This document shows, piece by piece, positions 1 to 11,276 of a stretch of 64,000 nucleotides of DNA. This DNA is from Amphirosellinia nigrospora (lineage: Eukaryota; Ascomycota; Sordariomycetes; Xylariales; Xylariaceae): NCBI GenBank assembly GCA_004123355.1, contig SCHM01000004.1:3690316-3754315 (forward strand), given 5' to 3'. The notes below the pieces were generated by a model that made no database searches, was not told the DNA's origin, and saw nothing but the letters and a program-made list of their open reading frames with translations. Position 1 is the stretch's first letter, and every line of letters begins with the position of its first letter. The translations under genes and the position numbers were made by a program.

Positions 1-82
1 GATTTTGACGCGCATTAGAAGCCATACGCGTAACTTGTAACCAGGTTCTCAGCTCGGATCCCGAAAGGGCCGTCGCGGATGT

Positions 83-1140
83 ATGTCGCACTCTGGCCAA
101 CGCCTTCAAGATGAGGTAAGCTGCTTCACACTGTCGGGGATTGCCCAATCTCACGAAGCAAACGAGGAGGCTTAACATGACGCGGCCTCGTATAGGGCTC
201 ACGACTGCAAGTAGTCGTAGCCGGGGCTACGGCCGGCCTGATATCGAGGTTCGTCATCGCGCCGCTCGATGTCGTCAAGATCCGGCTCCAGCTGCAGTCG
301 CACTCCCTCTCGGATCCCCTGTCCCATGAGAATCTGCGCGGCTCGCCCGTCTACAAGGGAACGATACCGACGCTCCGGCACATCGTAAAACATGAGGGCA
401 TCACCGGCCTGTGGAAGGGCAACGTGCCTGCTGAGCTAATGTACGTGTCGTATTCGGCGATTCAGTTCACCACATATCGCTCGATGACGATGCTGCTGCA
501 TCGATTGTTCGACGAGGAGCGCAGCCTGCCGCCGGCCGCCGAATCCTTCATCAGCGGCGCCACGGCCGGCGCCACGGCCACCGCGACTACCTATCCGCTG
601 GACCTGCTGCGCACGCGCTTCGCCGCCCAGGGCAATGATCGCGTGTACACGTCGCTGCGCCGGGCCGTGTGGGAGATCCACCATGACGAGGGGATACCCG
701 GCTTCTTTCGTGGCTTGTCGCCCGGCCTCGCCCAGATTGTGCCACTCATGGGCATCTTCTTCGCCATCTACGAGACCGCACGACAGCCGCTTGGCCAGCT
801 AAACCTGCCGTGGGGATCTGGGGATGCGACGGCTGGCGTGCTCGCTAGTGTCGTCGCAAAGACGTGCGTGTTCCCGCTGGACCTTGTACGCAAGCGTATT
901 CAGGTGCAAGGCCCCACGCGGAGTCGATATGTACACAGAAATATTCCAAAGTATGCGGGCACCATTCGTGCCATTCGGCAAATCCTCAAGCAAGAGAGGA
1001 CGAGGGGTCTCTATAGGGGCTTGACCGTTAGTTTGATGAAAGCAGCTCCGGCGAGCGCGGTCACCATGTGGACATATGAAAGAGCTTTGAACCTCCTAAT
1101 TAGTCAGGGGATTGGCAGTTCTGCAGAGCGATCAGTATAG
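83..1140 (+). CDS. TPC1: Mitochondrial thiamine pyrophosphate carrier (TPC1)
   Basis: This is a mitochondrial carrier family (SLC25) protein of about 325 aa that brings thiamine pyrophosphate into the matrix across the inner membrane. There are two exons, 83-115 and 196-1140. The 80-bp intron (GTAAGC...TATAG) has a CTTAAC branch site, and the spliced N terminus reads [20 protein letters not shown]. All three carrier repeats are present, with Px[DE]xx[KR] signatures [19 protein letters not shown] and [10 protein letters not shown]. The exon-1 sequence and the segment after the first signature ([20 protein letters not shown]) resemble fungal TPC1 proteins. The frame is intact. The gene is convergent with the MICOS gene at 1496-2422 and is the first of three genes for mitochondrial proteins. 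Start choice: the first ATG that splices in frame into the first transmembrane helix. Confidence 0.92.
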
Positions 1141-1495
1141 GGACGACGTATTATTGTATGAGACCAAAGAGCGCAAAGATTTTAGGCGTGTAAGAATAGG
1201 CAAAGGGATTAGGTCAGGTGACACTGGTTGCATACATAGATGGACGGTTGCATACAACTGGATACCCTATTAGACGTTGGAGAATCAGGTCAAGCTATAT
1301 ACCAAGGTGTATTTATCATTTGAAGTGAGTAGTTTTTTCCGAGTTCAATATTGTGCTAGTGAAGATACAGGGAAGATGGTGCGTGAACAGACTATAAATC
1401 TAGTGAACAAAGAAAATCATATGCTTCTATTCAGTTGTCTATAGTACAGGCTTTTCTTCCTTTAGGTGTACAACCACTTGGCGGGGTTTGTTGAT
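1141..1495. other. Convergent intergenic region TPC1 / MICOS gene
   Basis: This is a 355-bp space between two convergent genes and should hold both 3' UTRs and polyadenylation sites. I see no coding signal, repeat or RNA gene in it. Confidence 0.5.
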
Positions 1496-2422
1496 TTATT
1501 TCCCTTTCTTGACCCAATCCTCGACGACATCGCGAGCATCGCTCACCTTGTCGTCGACATAGTTTTTGCCGAGCTGTGCATGGACCCTTGTCATGTACCA
1601 AGCACGCTGGATGCCCTCGCGCGTGCGAACATGGGTGTTAGCGACGGCAGGGAATCGCTGCTCGTAGGTCCACAGGAGGTCCGAAACGTTGCCCATAGTG
1701 ACGGGGATGACGAGCCAGCCGGCACCGATACCAAGGGCAAGGGGAAAGAGGCGCGCAGGAGGATGTTGCGGTTGCGCGACATAATGCTGCCAGCCATCGA
1801 GGCCACGAGCACGTAGACGAGGCCCGGCATTAACTTCTCTCCACTCTCACGCGACGGCGCTAGCGATGCAATGGTCGACGTGAAGGATTGCTCTAGGTGG
1901 AAGGCCTTGTCTACGGCGGTATTGACGCCATCCTCGGCCGATACGGCTTGTTTGTACAGGAACAGGCGGGCCCTGCCAATCTGTGCGGCCAAACGGTCCG
2001 TGGGCGTCGGCCTCCGCGATACTATCCGCTGTTCATCTTCGAGCTCGGGAAAAGGCTTCGCGGATGGAGGGATGGTGTCGGATGCTGGGGAGGGCACGGG
2101 TGTGGTGCTGTTGGGAGGTACATCCTCGAAGTCGTCGTAAATGGGCTTTTTCCTGAACTGCAAGTGCTGCATTAGTAGGAGCATGGGGGGTGTTTTGAGG
2201 TGGTGAGAATGTGTGTCCGCACCAGAAGAGGCTCCCGAACTTGCTGATGTTGTTGCGGCGGTGCTTCGGCGAGCGCAACTGAGGGAAATAGAGCTCCTCC
2301 AACCAGAGTGGCAGCCAGAAAAGGCGCGGCGACTCTCTATCACGACAACGGATTAGCATTCAATCGATACTTGGAAACGTGCAGGTCAGCCTAACCTGCC
2401 GCAGCAGCACTCTGGCAGCCAT
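1496..2422 (-). CDS. MICOS complex subunit MIC26/MIC27 (apolipoprotein O family)
   Basis: This is an inner-membrane subunit of the MICOS complex that maintains cristae junctions, about 267 aa. There are three exons on the minus strand: 2422-2396 (MAARVLLRQ), 2336-2223 and 2157-1496. Introns are 2337-2395 and 2158-2222; the second has a CTACTAATG branch site. The N terminus has a hydrophobic segment (AAPFLAATLVGGALFP) ending in VALAEA. Family hallmarks are KKPIYDDFE, a central helix (RLAAQIGRARLFLYKQ), MPGLVYVLVASMAGSI, and the C-terminal LALGIGAGWLVIPVTM and VSDLLWTYEQRFP. The last two lie one frame off the preceding part. The switch falls at the GGGG run at 1741-1744 (+ strand), where one missing base would restore phase: exon 3 is 662 nt and needs 663. 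The 5' end faces OCT1 across a 398-bp divergent promoter. Confidence 0.85.
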
Positions 2423-2820
2423 GTTGCCGACCAATTGATGTGGAGGGGAAGGGAGGGGTGGGGGGTTGAGCAGGAGGGTCGTGAAGTCCTGAAGTCGTGA
2501 GGTCTTGAGATGAATTTCAGAATTGAACTTCACACTTCGTCACTAACTGCCCGGCTCACTGGCAACTGGCAAGTACCCCGGTATCTTTTTTTGCGGCCAT
2601 TTCCGGAGGCTCGGGATTTTTTAGTGGCAGCGGACAAGACCAGCACCAGAGCACCAATACCATCGGCCCCGCGATCCAAGTACCTACCTAATACTTGTAT
2701 ATCGATAATGCCCGTCGCCCGTTTCCGCCGTGCGCCAATCCATCATGCACCACACATTCTCCTTTTCTTTTCTCTGTTCCCTATTTATAGATGCTCGATT
2801 ACTATCATGCTTGCCACAAC
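2423..2820. promoter_or_regulatory. Divergent promoter between MICOS gene and OCT1
   Basis: This 398-bp region separates the start codons of two divergently transcribed nuclear genes for mitochondrial proteins, so it probably serves both. Sequence near 2440-2510 is G-rich (GGGAAGGGAGGGGTGGGG). No classic TATA box is evident. Confidence 0.4.
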
Positions 2821-5228
2821 ATGATTAAAGCTGTGCGACCTGATCCGTGGACTTGTTCGTCATGCATTCGACGAGTTTCTCGCCTTCAACAGCGACTACC
2901 GCAGAGGCGCTGGCATTCTGCAGTGTCCGGCGCCGCCCAGAGCGCCGATACCATTCCGACACCACCACTTGACCACGCTACAGCCGACCCAAAGCACGAC
3001 GACGCCCTTCTCCGCCAGATATTCGATTCCCCACCTACTTTTCACGGTCTCCTCCAACCCCTCTACCAGGGCGCAGGCCGCAAGAATGTCGGCCTGTTCC
3101 GGAATAAGTACCTGACCTCGCCGCAGGGTTTTCTGACCTTCGCCGACATAACTATAGCGAGGGCTACTAGACTCCTTGATAAGGTTACGAATGCATCGAT
3201 CGTGGCAGACTACCGGACGCTGGTGAGGGACCTCGACAGGTTGAGTGATCTTCTTTGCCGTGTACTGGATGTGTCCGACTTTGTGCGGATTACACACCCA
3301 GATGTCAAGATCCAGGAGGCTGCATCTATCGCCTGGTCCAAAGTCTACATGTACATGAACCAGCTCAACACTTCCACTGCCCTAAGCGACCAGCTGGGAA
3401 AGGCTCTAGCCAATCCCGAGATCGTGGCTAGTTGGAACGAGGAGCAGCAGACAGTTGCGAAGCTACTACAGCAGGATTTCAAAAAGTCGGCCATTCACTA
3501 CCCAAAGAAAGATCGAGATGCTTTCGTGGATGTGTCTCAGAGTATTAGCGAGCTGGGCGCCAAATTTGTTGATCAAATGGAACCCGAAACACCATACCTA
3601 GAATTACCCAGCAGTAGATTTCAGGGTATAGATCCACAAATAGCTCGGAAGATGGTCCGACGCGGTACTCTTTATCTACCGACTATGGCCCCTGAGGCTA
3701 CGGTGGCTTTGAGGGGGTGCATGACGAGGAAACTAGGAAGTCGATCTACTATGCCGCGCGAACTGCATCCAAGCGTTCAATTGATACACTGGAGAACATG
3801 CTTAAGCTACGTTCGCGACTTGCCACTCTATCAGGGTTTGACAGCTACGGACGGATGGCTCTCCAAGACAAGATGATGGCGAAGACCCCAGAGTCTGTCC
3901 ATCAATTTCTCCAGGCCTTGTCTAAGCATAATTCCTCTTTTGTCGAAGCTGAGCTTGGTGACCTTGTGAAAGAGAAGAGCCAAAAACTCGGCCTCTCCGG
4001 TGGTGCCACACTTGAACCTTGGGATAAGGATTATTATATGGAAAGCATACGTACTGCGATGAGATCAAAGCGGAAAACGGATGACTTCTTAGCTGCCTAC
4101 TTTTCTCTCGGCACTGTCATGCAAGGCTTATCCAGGCTCTTCAATCGGCTATACGGTATACGGTTAGTTCTCAGGGACACACTCCCTGGAGAAACATGGC
4201 ATCCAGAGGTGAGACGGTTGGACGTCATTTCTGACACAGATGGACATGTAGCTGTTTTATACTGCGATCTATTTTATCGCGATGACAAGTCCCCCACCCT
4301 GCGCATTTTACTGTGCGCTGCTCGCGGGAAATTTTGGCAGATGAGATTCAGGAGACGTGGGAGCAAAATGGCTTGGGAGGATTACCTACTTTCGAAACGC
4401 CTTTAGAGGCGGCTAATGACGGCATGGATTTTCTCAGCAATCGGGTTCAGTCAAACAGCTACCGACAATTGCCCTAATATGCGACTTCCACCAAGACAGG
4501 GAAGAGCGGAACAAGCCCGCATTGCTGGATTACGGCCAGATGGAGACTCTCTTCCACGAGATGGGACATGCGATTCATTCTGTCCTGGCTCGAACGTCGC
4601 TCCAGAACGTGGCTGGAACACGATGCGCGACTGATTTCGCCGAGCTCCCCTCGACTTTGATGGAGCATTTCTGTGCAGACCCCTCCGTTCTCGCCCTATT
4701 TGCTCGTCATTATAAGACCGACGAGCCCCTACCGTATCAAATGGTTGCCGAGAGACTGCACGTGTTGAACCGGTTCAAAGCATCAGATCGAGAAAATCAA
4801 ATTATTCTTGCTATGCTGGACCAGCAATACCACTCCCCGATCGTGCGAGACAGCAACTTTGACTCCACAGAAATTTACCTCAACTTGCAGAGGACGTTTG
4901 GAAAATTGCCGGCAGATCCTCCGGGCACGAGGTGGCAGGGCTTCTTCGGGCATCTCTTCGGCTACGGCAGTACATACTACAGCTACCTATTCGACAAGTG
5001 CTCTCCGAACGCGTATGGAGGGTTGTCTTTTCTGCAGGCCAAAATGGGGCCGCGCTGCAGAGAGAAAACGGCGAGCGTCTGAAGGAGAACCTCCTTAAGT
5101 GGGGAGGTAGTCGCGATCCCTGGAGATGTCTTTCTGATACCCTACGAGATGAGCGCCTGATTGATGGAGACGAGAGGGCTATGCGTCTCGTTGGGAGCTG
5201 GGGTATTAAGGACGATTTGCAGAGTTGA
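2821..5228 (+). CDS. OCT1: Mitochondrial intermediate peptidase (OCT1), interrupted by frameshifts
   Basis: This M3-family zinc metallopeptidase removes an octapeptide from imported precursors after MPP cleavage in the matrix. The N terminus (MIKAVRPDPWTCSSCIRRVS, Arg-rich) looks like a matrix presequence, and an upstream in-frame ATG at 2791 is less likely. The zinc motif HEMGH lies at 4555-4569 within METLFHEMGHAIHSVLART. Flanking family blocks include GTLYLPTMAPEA, LATLSGFDSYGRMALQDKM, ICDFHQDREERNKPA and GTRWQGFFGHLFGYG. Similarity runs through four frame changes: the G run at 3713-3717, the C run near 4297, a site near 4462-4467 and the AAAA at 5041-5044. Each has the phase of one lost base, and 2408+4 is a multiple of three. 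Near 4465 a somewhat longer loss is also possible, because two or three residues usual in the family (PTI) are only readable in the shifted frame. No intron is needed. Confidence 0.88.
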
Positions 5229-6437
5229 TGTAAACTTATGTATATATTCTGTAAATAAAGTATCGTGACATAGATATGATAGACTTAGAGAGAGACAGCG
5301 AAGGACTAAAATATGCCCTCAGCTTACTATTCTCAAAGACGTCGGTAAATCTGAAAGATTAGGAATACATACTATTTTATTCGTATAGGGTTAGAACGTA
5401 AGGGGGTAAGTTCCTCGGCACGGCCCGAAGATCGCATTGTGTTGCTAGCTACAAGCAGGTATCTAGGTAATCTAGTAGAATCAAACTTGGACGGGTACAG
5501 TAGTCTATCTAAGTAGTGTTCCAGTTTAAGAATGCGTGCACTCCAAAATGAAGTTCTCGAACTCAGCCTAACCAGCGTAATGTAGTTCTAGCTCCTTGGG
5601 TTTCAATAGTGCATCATTCCATTGTGTCTAGACCCTGCGTCTGCTGAAGCTTGGGCCCGCAACGTCAACGCCTTCGAGCAGGGGTGTTTGTTCAGCTTAT
5701 TCTTGATCAAGGATCGAGGTGAGAAGGTACTTCGAAAAGACTGCCGTCTCTTCTAAGCGAACGGTTGCAACTGAATTTCAGCTTGTGACGTGCGTTTTTT
5801 TTGGTTGATTTCTTACCCTGGTCTAATTGGCTTGGTGGTGAGTGGGTTTCATTCAGGAACGCAATACTCGTCTATCTACATAGGATTTTTAGTTTTTTTT
5901 TTTTTGCTTTCTTGTCATCTGGATTTGATCCAGGAGATTTTTGTAGAGGGGAATTGGCTGGTGATGTGATACGAATACTAGGCGTTGGTCTTTCAGTAAT
6001 TTTCTTTGTAAATTTTTTTTCAGTAAGAAGTTAGTGAAGCTTCTTTTTTGACTACCGCTTGCTTACACCTATTTGTTATCTCGTCAGACGAACCGTGACG
6101 TCCGTATTACTCAACCCTTTCAATGTTGCACCTTCACATACCGAATTGGATAACATATTGCTCATATATGCTGGAGCTGATATTAGGGATTTCCGAATCT
6201 AGAAGGTCGGGTTGGCCAAGGGTACGGATTCCTCTTATACCCAACCACGACGCCGTTATATACTGCCCTCGCTATATCGAATACTATCGGCATTAACGAC
6301 TTCAGAAAAACCCAACTTGAGAGGGCTAATAGCGAGCGGGAGCAAATTCTATTCTCTAACGCAGCCCGTTTATTATTTGTGCAACAGATCACCGGCATCC
6401 ACGGCACAGGAGCGAAATCCGATCTACGACATTCGCG
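5229..6437. other. Intergenic region OCT1 / WSC gene
   Basis: This 1.2-kb region has T-rich stretches, including a run of about a dozen T near 5892-5903 and TTTTTTTTCAG near 6015. The many short ORFs have no family resemblance. It should contain the OCT1 terminator and the promoter of the WSC gene. Confidence 0.4.
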
Positions 6438-7055
6438 ATGCCACGACTAACACCACGCTTATCTCTCCCTCTAACTCTCACATCCATACTCTCCTCCACT
6501 ACCGCCCTATCACCCTCCAACAGCACCTCGCCCACATCCACATCCGCCGCTACCCCTTCCGCAACACCACCATCCAAGCCAACCCTAGAGATCGGCGACA
6601 GCAGTGGCAGCATATATACGTACGCCGGGTGCTGGAACGAGAGCGCCGGGCTGCCAGGGACGACGGGTCTGCGGGCCCTGGACGGGCCGAGCGAGGTGTT
6701 GGAGGGCGAGATGACGGTCGAGACGTGTCTGGCCTTCTGTACGCGCGGCGACGCGACGCTGGACCACAAGACGCCCTACCGCCTCGCGGGGCTCGAGTAC
6801 TCGCGCGAGTGCTGGTGTGGCGACGAGCTTAACCCGCTCACCGTCCGCCTCGAGGACGCCGCCTGTGACCTGCCCTGCGACGGCGCTAACACGACTGCCT
6901 GCGGAGGCGCGCTGAAGCTTAGTCTGTATAACGCTACTGCCGCGTCCTTGATGAAGGGCGAGAGCGGCGCGGCGGAGTGGAGGCGGAGGGCGCTTGGGAG
7001 GGATGCTTGTTGGCACCGCGGTTTTGGTAATAGGGGTTGCTTTTGGGTCTTGTAG
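6438..7055 (+). CDS. Secreted or membrane WSC-domain protein
   Basis: This 205-aa protein begins with a signal peptide (MPRLTPRLSLPLTLTSILSS), followed by a Ser/Thr/Pro-rich linker (about 25-50) suited to O-mannosylation. A WSC carbohydrate-binding domain follows at about 60-165: YAGCWNE, MTVETCLAFC, LAGLEYSRECWCGDEL, CDLPCDGANTTACGG and LSLYNAT, with eight or more Cys. WSC domains occur in cell-wall stress sensors and wall-active enzymes. As read, the C terminus is basic and has no membrane span. However, the frame one base later from about 6990 reads GGMLVGTAVLVIGVAFG, a plausible transmembrane helix, and stays open to about 7170. The real protein may therefore be a single-pass membrane protein cut by an indel near 6985-6995. 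No kinase or enzyme domain is attached, so the function is inferred from the domain only. Confidence 0.7.
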   Translation: MPRLTPRLSLPLTLTSILSSTTALSPSNSTSPTSTSAATPSATPPSKPTLEIGDSSGSIYTYAGCWNESAGLPGTTGLRALDGPSEVLEGEMTVETCLAFCTRGDATLDHKTPYRLAGLEYSRECWCGDELNPLTVRLEDAACDLPCDGANTTACGGALKLSLYNATAASLMKGESGAAEWRRRALGRDACWHRGFGNRGCFWVL

Positions 7056-7300
7056 ATGGGATCATACACCGAGTTATGCGGATAAAATATTGGAGGTGTG
7101 GCATTCGATGTGCTCATGGCGTTACGATAATAGGACGCTCGTGGTTCACTGCCTTGACTTTGGTATCTAAGTCTATAGACTCATCGGAATGGTCGGTAAC
7201 GTAATGTCGGTTTATATACTTGAACGTATCATAATAGACGTTATCGTCAGTATAAAATATACAACAATAAAAAAGGTAGACAACTCGTCTAGACCACTGA

Positions 7301-10300
7301 TTATATATCCAGAGGTCCAAGTCCTCTTGATTGGACTGCATTGCTGGCTGCCAGCTTGATATCATTGACAACGGCACGCCAGGATTCCTTGCCTGGGTGC
7401 TCCTCTGACTCATCCTCGTCGATAAGGAAGTCTAACCACTTAATTAGCTTCTGGGCTTTATCCATGTCCCTCTCCTCAACAATGACTTTGACGAGATACT
7501 TCTCAAACACTTCGACATCCCTCTGATGCGGCCCATCGTCGCTAGTCTCCCGGTGCCACACATTCAACATATCCCGAATCTCCACGAGCGTAGTCATCTG
7601 ACCGCCGGCGAACGAGGCCTTGGGCGGTGGAGGGGAAGTGCAATCTTGTCTGACCGCCAGGCAGGGGATCATCCACTTCACCATCTTGGTTCCACTTGGG
7701 GTTGAGTTTTAAATCCAAGCCTAAGCGTTGGGCTTTACGTCGCCGGTGATCTGCAATGATCTCCTGGCGCACGTCTTCGGGTAGCTCCGCTAGAAACTCT
7801 GGATCTAGCTCTTCGACCTCGTTTTGCCTCGGATCGTCATTTTGCTTGTGCGAAAAAAGGCTGGTCTGCACGATCCCAGCACTTGCATCGGCCAGCCGTT
7901 CCTTTCCACGAGGCCCACGACGCTTTATCGGCGTTGTTTCTTGAACAGCTGGATCAAGCGGTCCTTCCGTGGCGATTGCGGCAGGAGAGCCTGTCTAGGT
8001 CGTTGTTTGTAGGAGTTCAATATTTCCGTCTTCATGTCCTCAGGAAGAGCATGGAAGACTTCTGGATCGAATTCCGGTGGAATTTCGTCAGCAAGAGCTG
8101 GGCTTTGCGCCCTCGACTTTATCGTTGACTCATCTCTTGCTTCAGAGTTGCTCCTAGATCGACCTTGAGCCATCAATTTGCTCCGAATATCTTGGGGTAA
8201 TGCTTCAAGGACGGCAAGGTCGGGATTAGATGGTAAGATGAACTGTGTCCCTGCAATATTCAGGGGTCTTTGAGCCTTCATATCTCTATCACCTGCCCGA
8301 GCTATCATTAAAGCTGGGTGCGGACCATTAGACTTGGGCTTTCGTGGAGTGAGTGGCCCATCTATGATGGGATCCGGTGTAACATGCCGCCCTTGAGGTG
8401 AGTCTGGAAGCCGATCTACGCTCCTCATATCCTGAATGGGATCCGAAATAGGCTTCTTGGCCGGCCCAGGGACCTTGAACGTCCCGAAATTTAACTTCTT
8501 CTGACTTCCATCCGGGCCAGATGAACCGGTCCTAAGAGGCTCAAGTTTTGTTAGCTGGACGCCTAATCCACGCAAATCACCGGGGCTGAAGTTGTAGGAC
8601 CGGAGGATTGAGACCGCTTCCTTGCCCAGGGCCTGATAGTCATGTGTTGCAACGCCAAATGATGCACTCTTATTAAAGGTATCGCATTTTCCATGACCTA
8701 GGTGTTTAGGCGGGTCAAGTGGTGCGTCTAGAGACCGCCGCATAATCTTCATGGTAAGCTGCTTGCCTTTGACATGCTCGTTCAGTAACCGCTTTTCCAA
8801 CTCTTTGCATAGGTTGAATACAAACTCCTCAGCCTCATCTTGACTGATGAATCGAATGCCCCAGTTGACTTCAGCTGAGACGGACTTTCGAATAGGCTGC
8901 TCTCCGACCTCAGTTTTATCAATTCCTCGAGCATAATCCCAAAGCTTCCCTCCTGTCTTAGGTCCGAGGGTACTAATCAAACGTTCTTTCGATGTTTGCC
9001 GAATATCATCGACAAATTTCACCCCTATCTCTTCAAGTTTGCCGGCCGTGCTATATGCGACGCCCGGCAGATCGTCTACTTTTAGTCCTCCAAGGAATGT
9101 TTGTATCTCCTCGGGTCTAATTTGATATTGCCCTGCTGGTTTTGCTTTTCTGAGGGCCACTTTCGCTAATAGGATATTGCCTCCAATACCTACCGACACA
9201 ACGCACCCTGTTTCTCTTTAATCTGATCTCGAAGTGACGTTGCGATCTGATCAGCTTTTTCTTGTTCCCGCCACATGCTCCCTTCGTCTACCCCCTCGCC
9301 GTCGGATCCAACAGCAGAGAATATGGAGGTTGCGTCGATCAAGGCCTCATCAATACTGACACTTTGCACCACGCCTCCAACTTCTAAAATACACTCGTAG
9401 AAAAGCCTGCTTGCGTCTTCATAGGCAGGAAAATCATATGGTAGGACCTTGAGATCAGGACAGAGATCCTTAGCTCGCTTCATCCACATGCCGTTCTTGA
9501 CTCCAAATTGCCTTGCTGGGTAATTACAGCTAGCAATTTCCGATCCATCTCCCGTACCATGTGCAACCACGGCGGGCTTATCGACGAAACTAGGTGCTTT
9601 CTTGAGAGATACAGCACAGAAAAAGCTATCGAAATCGACGTGCAGAATATATCGCCGCGCGCCTGGTTTCCTCTTGGCTGGTTTCTTCTGCTGACTCTTT
9701 TCAACTGCAAGCCTCTGCATCTTTGACTTCAGCTCAGCCTTCCAAGTAGACAAATGATGGAGACGATTTCAAGTATTGCCGTATGAAATCGGGGTTTGCA
9801 GTTGATGATTTTTTCATTCGAGGGTCTTGAAGCAGCAAAGCATTATGCTCCTCAGAAGTCATTGTTTTGCTTTGGTCTGCGAACGCAACGGGATCAGCCT
9901 CATCCTTGCTCGTCTCGCTCTGAAAGCCCATCTGAGGAGACATGGTAGACCCAGAAGTAGCCCCCTGTCGTGGGTGGGTTCGAGGCATGATATTCCGGCA
10001 TGTCATCGCTGGACAGTTGCGGCGTATCGCTATTTTTTAGTTCTCGATCGGTGAAGGCGATATGGCCAATCTCATCCAGGTCATCATAGTGAATAAGACC
10101 ATCTGTTGCTGCTCTAGAACGAGTTGGCGTACCATCTAGACTACCAGCAACCCCTTTGAGCTGGGAAGTATAGAAACTATTAGCTGTCTGATCTCGGTAA
10201 GCAGATAGTGGCGACTGCTGTGTGCGAGATTGTGTAGATATGCCATTCCCATCTAGCTTGAGGGTCTTCTGTCGAGGAGTATCCTCGATGACACGATAGT

Positions 10301-10786
10301 CAGTCCAAGGCAAGAGTTTACCAGCACCGATAGAATCAGCTACCCAGGCTGGCTTCACGATTCTGTACTTATGAAATTCGACCATTTTTTGGGTGGTAGA
10401 CTCGAGGCGATAATGTGAGTTGCCATTGTCTTTGAATCAAGGTATTGAAGGAAGCCAGCGCCATGTTGAACAAGGTCACGGTGTAGGCTTTGCCAAGTTA
10501 GCTCAAATGAAGCCGCTTTCGGGCAATCTGTCAACCTACACATGAAGGGCGGTTGCGTGTAGCCGCTTACATGAGCGACAACGCCTTTGAAGATCTGTGG
10601 CTTGTCCGTTGATGAAGCCCTCAGTTCCGAATCGCGGTTCTGGAGCTTGATCTTCTTGCGGCGAAAGTAGTCCGGAAAGCCGCCAAAAGCGCTGGCCTCG
10701 TACTCCTCACCACCTTCATCTGAAAAGGTATGGTTCTCTATCCGCTTTCGCACTGCGTTTGAGTTGCTCTCGAGTCGGCTTCCCAT
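7301..10786 (-). CDS. REV1: DNA repair protein REV1 (Y-family polymerase), interrupted by frameshifts
   Basis: This is deoxycytidyl transferase and scaffold for translesion synthesis with Pol zeta in the nucleus, about 1160 aa. From the N terminus (10786) the order is: FPDYFRRKKIKLQNRD; a BRCT domain (FKGVVAHVSGYTQPP ... IVKPAWVADSIGAGKLLPW); a linker; the Y-family catalytic core (YILHVDFDSFFCAVSLKK, CNYPARQFGVKNGMWM, SVSIDEALID with the metal-binding D/E, SVGIGGNILLAKVALRKAKP); little finger; three UBM-like motifs (DLAVLEALPQDIRSKL, DPEVFHALPEDMKTEI, DPEFLAELPEDVRQEI); and the C-terminal Pol-zeta-binding domain ending at 7301. Frame changes occur near 10385-10390 (T6 run), 9961-9965 (C5 run), 9767, 9206-9208, about 7990 and 7632-7635. 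Some have one-base-loss phase and some the opposite phase, and together they restore a length divisible by three. No intron is evident. The gene is divergent from the RED-like gene. Confidence 0.9.
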
Positions 10787-11276
10787 TTTGAGGCGTTAGA
10801 GAGATGCATCTAAGCGCATTGTAGTTCATATGTCCTTTGGAATGCTCATAGTTGAGTACGTTCATCATCATTTGATAGGCGATCCAAGCTGCCCTATCTC
10901 AGGTATACGCCTCGGGTTATCATATGTCGTCGCAAAAGAAAGAGGCGCATGTGTTTAAGAAGGGCAGGATCGAGAAAGGAGCAATCCGCTTATCCCGCGC
11001 ATCTTCGGCGCGCTTGAGATGCCGACTATTCGACACGACCCACTTCCGGCAGACACGTCATCCCGTGATCAAATGTACTAACCCCACTATTTTAGGCATT
11101 AGAGAACTAAGGTATCTGGCCTAAATAGGTATCTATTTACCTAGACTGGTTACCTCGGGCAATCTACATACCACCTTTTGTACTTAGGTTCCTGTCGCAT
11201 TTCATACCACACTTATCACCAACACCTATGCGATCTCCATACGATTTTTTATTACCTCAGGAAACGTGCCTTAGAC
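10787..11276. promoter_or_regulatory. Divergent promoter REV1 / RED-like gene
   Basis: This 490-bp region lies between two outward-facing start codons. It contains the TACCTA-type motif common in this window's intergenic DNA (AGGTATCTATTTACCTAGAC near 11125-11146). No separate gene is seen. Confidence 0.4.
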
